Below are positions 1 to 6,508 of a DNA stretch of 9,984 bases, piece by piece. Where the stretch lies: assembly GCA_021296165.1 (NCBI GenBank), contig JAGWAW010000066.1, forward strand, positions 3,353-13,336, written 5' to 3'. Numbering within the stretch: position 1 is the first letter of the stretch; each line of letters opens with the position of its first letter. The translations under genes were made by a program, and so were the position numbers. The notes beneath the pieces were generated by a model. It was not told where the DNA came from, did no database searches, and saw nothing but the letters and a program-made list of their open reading frames with translations. This stretch comes from Nitrosopumilaceae archaeon. Lineage in GTDB: Archaea; Thermoproteota; Nitrososphaeria; Nitrososphaerales; Nitrosopumilaceae.

Positions 1-1
1 C

Positions 2-97
2 GAGACGGCACCCGCCCCCAAGAGGCGCGGTCGCCCACCCAAGGATCCCGATGCACCGCCCAAGCGGCGCGGCAGGCCCAGGAAAAATCAAGTATAG
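2..97 (+). CDS. C-terminal end of an AT-hook DNA-binding protein (partial)
   Basis: Reading from base 2 gives 31 residues ending at a TAG (95-97); the gene starts outside the window. The tail holds two AT-hook cores, RRGRP at residues 8-12 and 22-26 of the visible part, each set in Pro/Lys/Arg-rich sequence (KRRGRPPK and KRRGRPRK) and separated by a short acidic-proline linker (DPDAPP). AT-hooks bind the minor groove of AT-rich DNA and are usually found in chromatin or transcription-associated proteins. Whether this was a small hook-only protein or the tail of a larger enzyme cannot be told here. In a genome this GC-rich, an AT-hook protein would favour the rare AT-rich promoter and intergenic segments. 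The T7 run at 129-135, 32 nt after the stop, fits an archaeal terminator for this gene. Confidence 0.75.
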   Translation, partial: ETAPAPKRRGRPPKDPDAPPKRRGRPRKNQV

Positions 98-128
98 TAC
101 CGCCAGGGATCCAGCATCCTCGGATCTG

Positions 129-135
129 TTTTTTT
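129..135 (+). terminator. Oligo-T terminator after the AT-hook gene
   Basis: Seven T residues in a row, 32 nt downstream of the TAG of the AT-hook gene. Archaeal RNA polymerase terminates at T-rich tracts in the non-template strand without needing a hairpin, and runs of seven T are rare in this GC-rich window. Confidence 0.5.
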
Positions 136-611
136 GATACAAAAACACCCAAGTGCGCAGACGTTGCCGTCTTTTAGCCCGGTCTGGAGTTGCTTGGCAG
201 GCGGGCAGTGCGCCGCGCGTTCGGCGTAGAGGCGCGCTGCCGACGCCCGGGAAATGAACGCGCCACTCGTGCCATTTACACCTCCGGCGCCGCCGGGCAG
301 GTTTTGGGCAAAAATGGTGCAGGGCGCGCAGCAGCAGTTTCGGGCTTGGAGGCGGTGTTGCGCGTGTTATAGTGCGCCCCGGAGAGGACGACTAGATCAA
401 AAACACGAGCACCACCGTTTTTTTCGGCGCCGCACAACGTCGGTGTCTTGCGGCTGGCCCCGCCTTGGGTTTCGATATGTTGGCGATCAGTGTCTGTGGC
501 CTGCTATTTTTCCGGCCGGTTTTTTTAGACGTTCAAGTCTCCGAAAAATTCCGGGCCGGAGAGCAGCCGCGCGCAGCCATTGTAGGTTCCTGCCGTAGCG
601 GGACGGGTTTT

Positions 612-671
612 TACCTTGGCCATTTTGGGCTACCGGCGCCATTCTAAAACGCCCGCCTTGCGCCAAGGTAG
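612..671 (+). other. Hairpin with two mutually exclusive 5' arms
   Basis: TACCTTGGC at 612-620 pairs perfectly with GCCAAGGTA at 662-670 (9 bp). A second arm, CTACCGGCGC at 630-639, pairs with GCGCC-AA-GGTAG at 660-671 (10 bp with a 2-nt bulge). Both 5' arms compete for the same 3' arm, so an RNA from this region could switch between two folds. An inner GGGC/GCCC pair (627-630, 651-654) fits the outer fold. GC-rich DNA gives chance hairpins, so functional meaning is unproven. Confidence 0.35.
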
Positions 672-913
672 CCGTTCGGGACAGGGCATGGGGGGTGGCG
701 CGGGCATTTGCGCGGCGGGGCCACAAAGATACGATATTCTCTTCCCATCTGGGGCGGCGCCGGCCAGAAAAGTGTCGTAGTTTAGTGGCCGCCAACATGC
801 GCGGCGGCACGCCGCATGATGTCGTGCAGCCTAGGATGCGCGCCAAAAACCCCAAAAAAAAAATTCCGCGGGGCGGCTCCGGGGCGGCGCCAAGGGGGCC
901 GTCCCGCCATGAA

Positions 914-920
914 TTTTAAA
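914..920 (+). promoter_or_regulatory. TATA box for elp3
   Basis: TTTTAAA stands out in GC-rich surroundings and is centred at 917. The usual archaeal TATA-to-start distance of about 26 nt places transcription start near 943. This gives either a leaderless mRNA starting at the ATG at 943, or a 24-nt leader in front of the ATG at 967. Confidence 0.5.
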
Positions 921-957
921 GCCCGGACGAGGACCAGAAGCCATGATGCATCAGGGG

Positions 958-966
958 GGAGGTGAT
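958..966 (+). promoter_or_regulatory. Shine-Dalgarno site deciding the elp3 start
   Basis: GGAGGTGAT is a 9-nt perfect complement to the conserved archaeal 16S 3' end (AUCACCUCC) and directly precedes the ATG at 967. It would be encoded as part of a Gly-Gly-Gly-Asp stretch if translation began at 943. The match is too good to dismiss, so I take 967 as the main start. The spacing from GGAGG to ATG is short (4 nt). Confidence 0.55.
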
Positions 967-2499
967 ATGGTGGACGCGTGCGGCGAGATTGCCCGGAGAC
1001 TACTGTCGGCGGAGGGGCCCACCGCCGAGGACGCCCGCCGCATAGTAAAGTCGGTATGCGCCCGGCGGGCCCTGGAGCGGCTTCCCGGAAAGCAGGAGAT
1101 ACTGGCGGCGGCCGGTCCGGAGGGGTACGGGCGCCTCCGCTCCATACTGCTCAAGAAACCCGCCAAGACCGGCTCCGGCGTGGCGGTAGTGGCCCTCATG
1201 CCGAAACCTTACGCGTGCCCCCACGGGCGGTGCACGTACTGCCCCGGAGGGGTGGAGTCCAACACACCCAACAGCTACACAGGCGCCGAGCCGGCCGCCC
1301 AGAGCGCCATACGCCACGGGTACGATCCGGTCCGCCAGATAACCACCAAGCTGGACCATCTGGTGGCATACGGGCACAGCCCCGCCAAGCTGGAGCTGGT
1401 CATAGTGGGTGGCACGTTCATGTTCATGCCCGCTCCGTACCGGGAGTGGTTTGCAAAGTCGTGCTACGACGCGCTGAACGGCGCCACGTCAGAGACGCTG
1501 GAGGCTGCCCAGCGACTCAACGAGCGGGCGGCCGTCCGCAACGTGGGGTTTACCGTCGAGACCAAGCCCGACTACTGCCGGGAGGGCCACGTGGACACGA
1601 TGCTGCGGTACGGGGTGACCCGGGTGGAGATCGGGGTGCAGAGCCTGCAGGAGCGGGTATACCGCACGGTTAACCGGGGGCACACCTTCGGGGATGTGGT
1701 GGAGTCGTTCCGGGCTGCCCGGGACGCGGGCCTCAAGATAGTGGCGCACATGATGCCGGGACTTCCCACGGCGACCCCCGACGAGGACAAGGAGGATCTC
1801 GCCCGCCTATTTGGCGATGAGCGCCTCCGGCCCGACATGCTGAAGATATACCCGTGTCTGGTGCTGCGGGACACCCCACTGTACGAGATGTACAGGGCCG
1901 GGGAGTACCGACCGTACGACACCGGTACGATGCTGGACGTACTGGCCACCGCCAAGGCGGCGTTCCCCGAGTGGGTGCGGGTGATGCGGGTGCAGAGGGA
2001 GATACCCCCCGCGGACATAGTGGCAGGCCCCCGGTACGGCAACCTGCGACAGATGGTGCACAAGGAGATGTCGCGGCGCCGCACCAGGTGCCACTGCATC
2101 CGGTGCCGGGAGCCACGGGGACCTCCCTCCGGGCTGGAGCAGAGACGCGCCGACTATGCGGCCTCGGGGGGATATGAGACCTTCATATCATACGTGGACG
2201 GGAGCGGCCGCATATACGGATTCATACGGCTCCGTATGCCCGGAAAGGGGGCGGGCCCCGGGGAGGGGGCGGCTCTGGTGCGGGAGCTGCACGTGTATGG
2301 TCGGGCCCTGGGGCTGGGGGAGCGCGGCGGCGTACAGCACTCGGGGCTGGGGAAGCGACTGCTGGCCGAGGCCGAACGCGTGGCGCGCCAGGAACACGGC
2401 GCCAGCCGCGTCTTGGTAACCAGCGCCGTGGGCACCCGGGAGTACTACCGCGCGTCGGGGTATTCGTTATATGGGCCGTACATGGCAAAGACGCTGTAG
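967..2499 (+). CDS. elp3: Elp3-type tRNA U34 carboxymethyltransferase (radical SAM + acetyltransferase)
   Basis: The protein is 510 aa from the ATG at 967, or 518 aa from the ATG at 943. Elp3 uses a radical-SAM reaction with acetyl-CoA to build the 5-carboxymethyl group on wobble U34 of tRNAs; archaeal Elp3 works without the other Elongator subunits. Visible from residue 1 at 967: the Elp3-type iron-sulfur motif CPHGRCTYC (Cys84, Cys89, Cys92), VGGTFM at 147-152, ETKPD at 198-202, and a Cys-rich RCHCIRC segment (Cys375, 377, 380) matching the family's metal-binding linker. The C-terminal GNAT domain has the acetyl-CoA loop QHSGLG at 457-462 and the conserved end YYRASGY...GPYM at 493-506. Length and domain order are normal for Elp3. 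The start at 967 is preferred because of the SD just upstream and because the N-terminus then begins close to where I recall other archaeal Elp3 proteins beginning. lysS begins 1 nt after the TAG, so the two are probably co-transcribed. Confidence 0.95.
   Translation: MVDACGEIARRLLSAEGPTAEDARRIVKSVCARRALERLPGKQEILAAAGPEGYGRLRSILLKKPAKTGSGVAVVALMPKPYACPHGRCTYCPGGVESNTPNSYTGAEPAAQSAIRHGYDPVRQITTKLDHLVAYGHSPAKLELVIVGGTFMFMPAPYREWFAKSCYDALNGATSETLEAAQRLNERAAVRNVGFTVETKPDYCREGHVDTMLRYGVTRVEIGVQSLQERVYRTVNRGHTFGDVVESFRAARDAGLKIVAHMMPGLPTATPDEDKEDLARLFGDERLRPDMLKIYPCLVLRDTPLYEMYRAGEYRPYDTGTMLDVLATAKAAFPEWVRVMRVQREIPPADIVAGPRYGNLRQMVHKEMSRRRTRCHCIRCREPRGPPSGLEQRRADYAASGGYETFISYVDGSGRIYGFIRLRMPGKGAGPGEGAALVRELHVYGRALGLGERGGVQHSGLGKRLLAEAERVARQEHGASRVLVTSAVGTREYYRASGYSLYGPYMAKTL
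2467..2472 (+). promoter_or_regulatory. Possible internal TATA box for lysS
   Basis: TTATAT lies inside the last codons of elp3, about 31 nt upstream of the lysS ATG. This would place transcription start a few bases before the ATG. The distance is slightly long and read-through from elp3 is equally likely. Confidence 0.25.
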
Positions 2500-2500
2500 G

Positions 2501-4096
2501 ATGGCCCAGATAGGCAGGGGAACCTGGATAGACAAGCTGGCCGCCGAGATGGTGGATAGGGAGGAGCGGCTGGGCCGAGACCTGGGTATGATGCGGGTGG
2601 AGAGCGGACTGGGGGCGTCGGGCATACCCCACATAGGGAGCCTGGGGGATGCGGTACGGTCGTACGGCGTAAAGCTGGCCTTGGAGGACATGGGGTACAA
2701 CTCGGAGCTGCTGGCCTACTCGGACGACATGGACGGCCTGCGCAGGGTGCCCGAGGGGCTTCCGGCCGACGCTGCCGCCAGGCTGCCCGAGCACATGGCA
2801 AGGCCCGTCTCGCTCATACCGGATCCGTTCGGCTGCTGCGACTCCTACGGCTCGCACATGAGTGGCATACTGCTGGACGGGCTGGACCGCCTGGGGGTGA
2901 GGTACGAGTTCCGGCGGGCATACGACGCGTACCGGGAGGGTTTGCTGGCCGGCCAGACCCACGCCATACTGGTGCGGGCAGAGCTCATAGGCCGCATGAT
3001 ACTGGATATGGTGGGCCAGGACAAGTACACCCACACGCTGCCGTACTTTGCCGTGTGCGGGGAGTGCCAGAGGCTATACACCACCAACTCGTACCGGTAC
3101 GACCCCGAGTCCCGACTCGTTCACTACGAGTGCGGCGACATAACGCTGGGAGGGGCAGCCGTGCCCGGCTGCGGCCACCGGGGAACCGTCTGCATAGACG
3201 GGGGACTGGGGAAGCTGGCCTGGAAGGTGGAGTTTGCTGCCCGGTGGAGCGCCTTTGATGTGAGGTTTGAGGCGTACGGCAAGGACATAATGGACTCGGT
3301 GGCGGTCAACGACCGCGTATCCGAGGAGATACTGGACAGGCCGCCGCCGCACCATGCCCGGTACGAGATGTTTCTGGACCGCGGCGGCAGGAAGATATCA
3401 AAGTCGTCGGGGAACGTGGTGACCGCGCAGGACTGGCTGGGGGTGGGGAGCGCCCAGTCGCTGCTGATGCTGCTCTACAAGAGGATCCGGGGAGCCCGGC
3501 ACTTGGGCATAGAGGACGTGCCGGCCCTGATGCGCGAGTATGACGAGCTGGAGGACGTATACTTCGGAAGGGTCCGCCCCGACAACGCCGAGAAGGCCGT
3601 CCGGCAGAAGGGCCTGTACCAGTACGCCAACCTGCTGCGGCCGCCCGAGAGGGCCCCCGTCCACGTAAATTATGCCCTGCTGGTGGAGCTGGCCGGGGTG
3701 TTCAGGGATGACCGCCCCGCACACATTGTGCGGCGGCTGGTGCGGTACAACATACTGCCAGACGAGCAGGCAGCCGACGGGCGGGTGCTCGGCCTCATAC
3801 AGATGGCCGGCCGGTTCGCCGACACGTACGGGGGGGTGCAGCGGGAGCGGGTGGATGCGGACCCCGACTCCCGGCGGGCCATCGGGATGCTGGCCGACAG
3901 CCTGCGCCGGTCCACGGATGTAGACCCCCAGAGTGCCGTCTTCGAGGCGGCCCGGGCATCGGGCGTGCGCCCGCGCGACCTGTTCACCATGCTGTACCGG
4001 ATAATACTGGGCGCCAGCCGGGGCCCCAGGCTGGGCCCACTCATATCGGACATGGGCCCCGAGAGGGTGGCCGCCATGCTGGAGGAGTATGCGTAG
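2501..4096 (+). CDS. lysS: Class I lysyl-tRNA synthetase
   Basis: A 531-aa cytosolic enzyme that charges tRNA-Lys with lysine. Class I fold signatures are both present: the HIGH-type motif PHIGS at residues 44-48 and the KMSKS-type motif KISKS at 298-302. Between them sits a zinc-ribbon-like set of cysteines (CGEC at 186-189, Cys211, Cys224), and the C-terminal half is the helical anticodon-binding part. Most archaea and a few bacteria use this class I LysRS instead of the class II enzyme of eukaryotes and most bacteria. An in-frame upstream ATG (2471) lies inside elp3 and would add ten Arg-rich residues; the ATG at 2501 gives the expected N-terminus and sits 1 nt past the elp3 stop. I see no SD. 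Isoleucine is coded by ATA in 20 of 23 cases I counted, notable for such a GC-rich gene. The last base of its TAG is the first base of the next gene. Confidence 0.95.
   Translation: MAQIGRGTWIDKLAAEMVDREERLGRDLGMMRVESGLGASGIPHIGSLGDAVRSYGVKLALEDMGYNSELLAYSDDMDGLRRVPEGLPADAAARLPEHMARPVSLIPDPFGCCDSYGSHMSGILLDGLDRLGVRYEFRRAYDAYREGLLAGQTHAILVRAELIGRMILDMVGQDKYTHTLPYFAVCGECQRLYTTNSYRYDPESRLVHYECGDITLGGAAVPGCGHRGTVCIDGGLGKLAWKVEFAARWSAFDVRFEAYGKDIMDSVAVNDRVSEEILDRPPPHHARYEMFLDRGGRKISKSSGNVVTAQDWLGVGSAQSLLMLLYKRIRGARHLGIEDVPALMREYDELEDVYFGRVRPDNAEKAVRQKGLYQYANLLRPPERAPVHVNYALLVELAGVFRDDRPAHIVRRLVRYNILPDEQAADGRVLGLIQMAGRFADTYGGVQRERVDADPDSRRAIGMLADSLRRSTDVDPQSAVFEAARASGVRPRDLFTMLYRIILGASRGPRLGPLISDMGPERVAAMLEEYA
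4081..4087 (+). promoter_or_regulatory. Shine-Dalgarno site for the 63-aa membrane protein
   Basis: GGAGGAG lies inside the last lysS codons, 8 nt before the GTG at 4096. It supports a GTG start overlapping the lysS stop (TAGTG) and translation from a shared mRNA. Confidence 0.5.
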
Positions 4097-4287
4097 TGGC
4101 ACACAGAGAGCACAACAGGCGGGGGAGTGGATACTTTGCCCTCATAATATTGGGGGCGTTGCTGCTGTTTGTGGCCCCCGGCACGTACCCCACGGCGCCC
4201 GATCTGGGAGTGGCCGCCCTGATCGGGGGCTTGGCGGTGGGGGGACTGGGCTTTTACATGCGCTTTGTTAAAAACAGATTAAGATAA
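4096..4287 (+). CDS. Small two-helix membrane protein, function unknown
   Basis: 63 aa from a GTG whose first base is the last base of the lysS TAG. The N-terminus is basic (Arg4, His6, Arg8, Arg9). Two hydrophobic segments follow, about residues 13-28 (rich in Leu/Ile/Val) and 37-55 (Gly/Ala/Leu-rich), separated by a short Pro-containing turn. The C-terminus is basic (Arg56, Lys59, Arg61, Arg63). By the positive-inside rule both ends should face the cytoplasm, with a short outer loop. No family is recognised. It sits between lysS and the coiled-coil gene, the latter beginning 18 nt after its TAA. A partner role with the coiled-coil protein at the membrane is possible but only inferred from position. 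Confidence 0.7.
   Translation: MAHREHNRRGSGYFALIILGALLLFVAPGTYPTAPDLGVAALIGGLAVGGLGFYMRFVKNRLR
4279..4287 (+). promoter_or_regulatory. Possible TATA box for the coiled-coil gene
   Basis: TTAAGATAA covers the last codons of the membrane-protein gene and lies 19-27 nt upstream of the ATG at 4306, near the leaderless spacing seen elsewhere in the window. Read-through from the upstream genes is the alternative. Confidence 0.35.
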
Positions 4288-4305
4288 CCCGGCCATACCA
4301 TATCT

Positions 4306-5103
4306 ATGGGCATATTCAAGCGGAGATCAGACGACTACACAGAGCGGGATCTGCACCGGAATCTGGCCGAGGAGGTCTCCGCCCTGCAGGACCGGATGCG
4401 GGAGAAGGAGGCCGAGCTGAACGAGGCCGAAGGTCGGCTCCGGGACGTCCGCTCCGAGTACGACCATACCGTGTCTGACTTGATGAGGATAAAGAAGGAG
4501 ATCAACGACAAGAGGGGGGAGCAGGAGAGGCTGGAGCGCATGAGCGGGGGTATCCGGGTGCAGATTGAGGAGGGGCGGCGCGCCCTCCGGGACAGCCACA
4601 AGGATATGGATCTGGCCCGCAGGACCGCCGCAGACCTAAAGCGCATCACCGCGGAGCTGGAGGCAAAGTCCTCCCAGCGCGACCGGGCCGGTGCGGATCT
4701 GGCGAGGGCGCAACGCCGGCTGGACGAGATCAACGCGGAGCTGGAGAAGCAGGAGCGGCGACGGGCCGACATGCAGCGGGATGCCGAGCTGGAGGCGCAG
4801 CAGGACCTGTCCGAGGACCTGGCCGCCTCCAAGTCGCGGCTGGCCGCCTCCGAGGCCGAGCGGAAGAGGCTTGCCGCCCAGCTGGACGCCCACGTCCAGA
4901 TGGTGCAGAACCTGGAGCAGAGGCTGGCCGCCGCCGAGGAGCGGCTGCGGGAGCCGGTCCGGCGGCCGCCGGACAGGGGGGTGATGGAGGCGGCCACCGT
5001 CTTGGTGGCGTCTCTCCGGAAGAAGCTGGACGCCGCACAGGAGGAGCTGGCCCGGGTCCGGCGCCAGCTGGACGAGGAGCGGGCCCGCGGGGGCGGCGCC
5101 TGA
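4306..5103 (+). CDS. Long coiled-coil protein, function unknown
   Basis: 265 aa with a short basic N-terminal cap (MGIFKRRSDDY). Residues about 15-215 form a nearly unbroken, highly charged Glu/Arg/Lys/Gln/Ala/Leu sequence with heptad-like leucines, as in SMC-type or structural coiled coils. It breaks at 217-225 (EPVRRPPDRG region), then a shorter helix runs from about 227 to 260 and ends in a Gly-rich tail. There is no nucleotide-binding motif, no membrane segment and no signal peptide. Cysteine is absent. I do not recognise a named family, and similarity to SMC, myosin or cell-division scaffold proteins would be compositional only. It may work with the adjacent small membrane protein as a membrane-linked scaffold, which is inference from gene order. 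Confidence 0.85.
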   Translation: MGIFKRRSDDYTERDLHRNLAEEVSALQDRMREKEAELNEAEGRLRDVRSEYDHTVSDLMRIKKEINDKRGEQERLERMSGGIRVQIEEGRRALRDSHKDMDLARRTAADLKRITAELEAKSSQRDRAGADLARAQRRLDEINAELEKQERRRADMQRDAELEAQQDLSEDLAASKSRLAASEAERKRLAAQLDAHVQMVQNLEQRLAAAEERLREPVRRPPDRGVMEAATVLVASLRKKLDAAQEELARVRRQLDEERARGGGA

Positions 5104-5455
5104 GCCGGGTGCAGGCGGGCCGGCGGGATCCGGCCCCTATGCGCCTCCCGGCGACCCGTCCAGGTCAGTATGATGTGTTATTCCACGCCGCTTCTTGGCG
5201 CCGCTTGGCTGCGCGGAGGTGGCCGGGCCGCCGAGGGGGCATGGCGGCGCCCCTGCCACAAGGGCCGAGTCTGTCCCGCCGTGTCTCCGGCGCAGGGGAA
5301 CTCCGGTGTGTTTGCGAGCGGGACGCGGAGCCCGACTGCGGGGCTGGGGTGTCTCGGCCCTGTCATGTGTGGCGCGGTTACAGCAGATCATCGTCCACTG
5401 GGATGGCGCGTACGGCACACCTTCCATTCCGCCGGGTACTTGGGGTCTGGAGCGG
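5104..5455. other. Gene-free gap between convergent genes
   Basis: The 352 nt between the coiled-coil stop and the end of the minus-strand methyltransferase contain only low-quality open frames (Gly/Arg/Pro-rich, mutually overlapping). I see no tRNA, no long T run that could terminate either gene, and no striking hairpin. A short direct repeat CGCCGCTT occurs twice near 5187-5207. Confidence 0.45.
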
Positions 5456-6322
5456 TCACGGGCCGCCGCGTGTTCTGCCTGGTATAGGCCGCGTCCGCAT
5501 CCGGCACACCTCTATCCAGCCGCTCCGCTCGGTGGGGAAGTGGCGTGTGGCTCCCGTCCTGAGTATCTCCATGCTGTGCATGGTGTGGCGGCGCACCACG
5601 CGGCCACCTATCTCCGCTGCTCTCTTCTGCACCGTGTTGTGGTCCAGCCGGTATATGTCCAGCCGGTCGGACAGGTACTCCCCGATGGTGTCGAACACAT
5701 CGTCGGGTATGTGCGCCCGCTCCGGCTCTATGGATCCGGGCGGAACCATGTACTCCAGTATGATGTGGTTCTCCGAGCCGGCCCCGAACCACCGTATGGT
5801 ATCCCAGAGGGTCCGTTCCCCCAGATAGTATGACACTCCCTCCAGCACCAAGACCGACGGGACATCCGCCCGCCATCCGGCCTCGGCCGCGCGGGCCGCC
5901 GCCTCGGAGGGCCGCCCCAGATCCGCGGTCACGCACCGGATGCGGTCGGCAACGTCCGGCGCGGCCTCGTCCAGGAGGCGCCGCTTGACGTCCATGTTGT
6001 CGGTGTCCAGCTCGTACACCACGACCCCCTCCGTTCTGGTGGCCACCTCCAGCGAGAGCGTGTCTATTCCGCTGCCCAGTATGACCATCTGCCCTATCCC
6101 TCCGGACAGGCACTCCAGCGTCTCGTCCAGGATGCACCTCTTCCTGTTCTTGACCAGCTGGTCCAGGTGCGGCCATACCCTTAGGCACTTGCGTATGAGT
6201 CCCTCTCCCGGGGATAGGTCCATCATGTTCAGGTACCGCAGCGCGTGGGGGGATGTGTGCACCTCCCGGCCCGCCAGTAGCGTGACAAACGCCGAGGTGT
6301 CCGAGAGCTTGACGGCGTACAC
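5456..6322 (-). CDS. SAM-dependent methyltransferase, Ppm1/LCM family
   Basis: 288 aa from a GTG at 6322-6320. The family (leucine carboxyl methyltransferase-like) methylates carboxyl or hydroxyl groups using SAM; the substrate of archaeal members is not known to me. Visible: SAM-binding loop VILGSGIDTLS at 80-90, acidic strand end YELDTD at 103-108, TADLG at 132-136 and the family-typical LVLEGVSYYL at 158-167, where related enzymes have a similar E-G-x-x-x-Y-L pattern. The open frame extends upstream to 6538 (360 aa), with an ATG at 6418 (320 aa). That extra part is Arg/Pro-rich and unlike the family, whereas the GTG lies 26 nt from a TATA box and begins just before the conserved SDTS motif. 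The gene is divergent from the 6509 gene and convergent with the coiled-coil gene. Confidence 0.85.
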   Translation of the reverse strand: MYAVKLSDTSAFVTLLAGREVHTSPHALRYLNMMDLSPGEGLIRKCLRVWPHLDQLVKNRKRCILDETLECLSGGIGQMVILGSGIDTLSLEVATRTEGVVVYELDTDNMDVKRRLLDEAAPDVADRIRCVTADLGRPSEAAARAAEAGWRADVPSVLVLEGVSYYLGERTLWDTIRWFGAGSENHIILEYMVPPGSIEPERAHIPDDVFDTIGEYLSDRLDIYRLDHNTVQKRAAEIGGRVVRRHTMHSMEILRTGATRHFPTERSGWIEVCRMRTRPIPGRTRGGP

Positions 6323-6344
6323 GCCCGCATGTCCGGAATACTCG

Positions 6345-6352
6345 CTATAATC
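6345..6352 (-). promoter_or_regulatory. TATA box for the methyltransferase
   Basis: On the minus strand this reads GATTATAG, centred about 26 nt upstream of the GTG at 6322. The spacing predicts a leaderless mRNA and is the main argument for the GTG start over the longer ATG forms. Confidence 0.5.
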
Positions 6353-6476
6353 GTTGGGAGGGCGTAGGGGCCGGCTCAGGCGCCGGATGCCGCGCGCCCG
6401 CAGGGCAGGCAGCCACATGCGGGCATGGCCCGCCTGCCGAACCGGACATACGTCCCCTCCCGGGCGGTTTCCAAAG

Positions 6477-6485
6477 TTATAATAT
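6477..6485 (+). promoter_or_regulatory. TATA box for the 116-aa gene and tag
   Basis: TTATAATAT, the best TATA match in the divergent intergenic region, is centred at 6481 and lies 28 nt before the TTG at 6509. It probably drives both the unknown gene and the overlapping tag gene. Confidence 0.55.
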
Positions 6486-6508
6486 GGCGGATGTGGAGGC
6501 CGCTCCGC

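Larger units (their letters stand above)
98..942. other. 845-nt gene-free region with T7 runs and inverted repeats
   Basis: I find no credible protein gene here. The open frames are Arg/Ala/Gly-rich or overlap each other and match no family I know. The stretch is nevertheless structured. It has T7 runs at 129-135, 418-424 and 520-526, an A10 run at 854-863, and a TATA-like GTTATAG at 366-372. Inverted repeats include GGCCAC/GTGGCC at 719-724 and 785-790, CATGCG/CGCATG at 796-801 and 813-818 around a short GCG/CGC inner stem, and a 9-bp perfect pair at 612-620 and 662-670. The elp3 promoter lies at its right edge. It could carry one or more small RNAs, or be decayed sequence. Confidence 0.5.

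Noticed and set aside
527..545. T-arm-like GTTCAAG suggesting a tRNA
   Set aside because: The flanking bases do not form a 5-bp T-stem with a 7-nt loop, and no acceptor, D or anticodon arm can be built around it.
487..855. 122-aa minus-strand open frame in the left gene-free region
   Set aside because: Arg-rich with no domain, no start signal and conflicting frames on both strands; its T and A runs and inverted repeats fit non-coding DNA better.
2222..3034. 270-aa minus-strand open frame across the elp3/lysS junction
   Set aside because: It is antisense to two clearly identified genes, rich in Pro/His/Arg, and matches no family; high GC leaves few stops on the opposite strand.
5388..6188. 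266-aa minus-strand open frame inside the methyltransferase
   Set aside because: It is a shifted-frame shadow with Gly/Arg/Pro-rich composition; the adjacent frame has the SAM-binding motifs.
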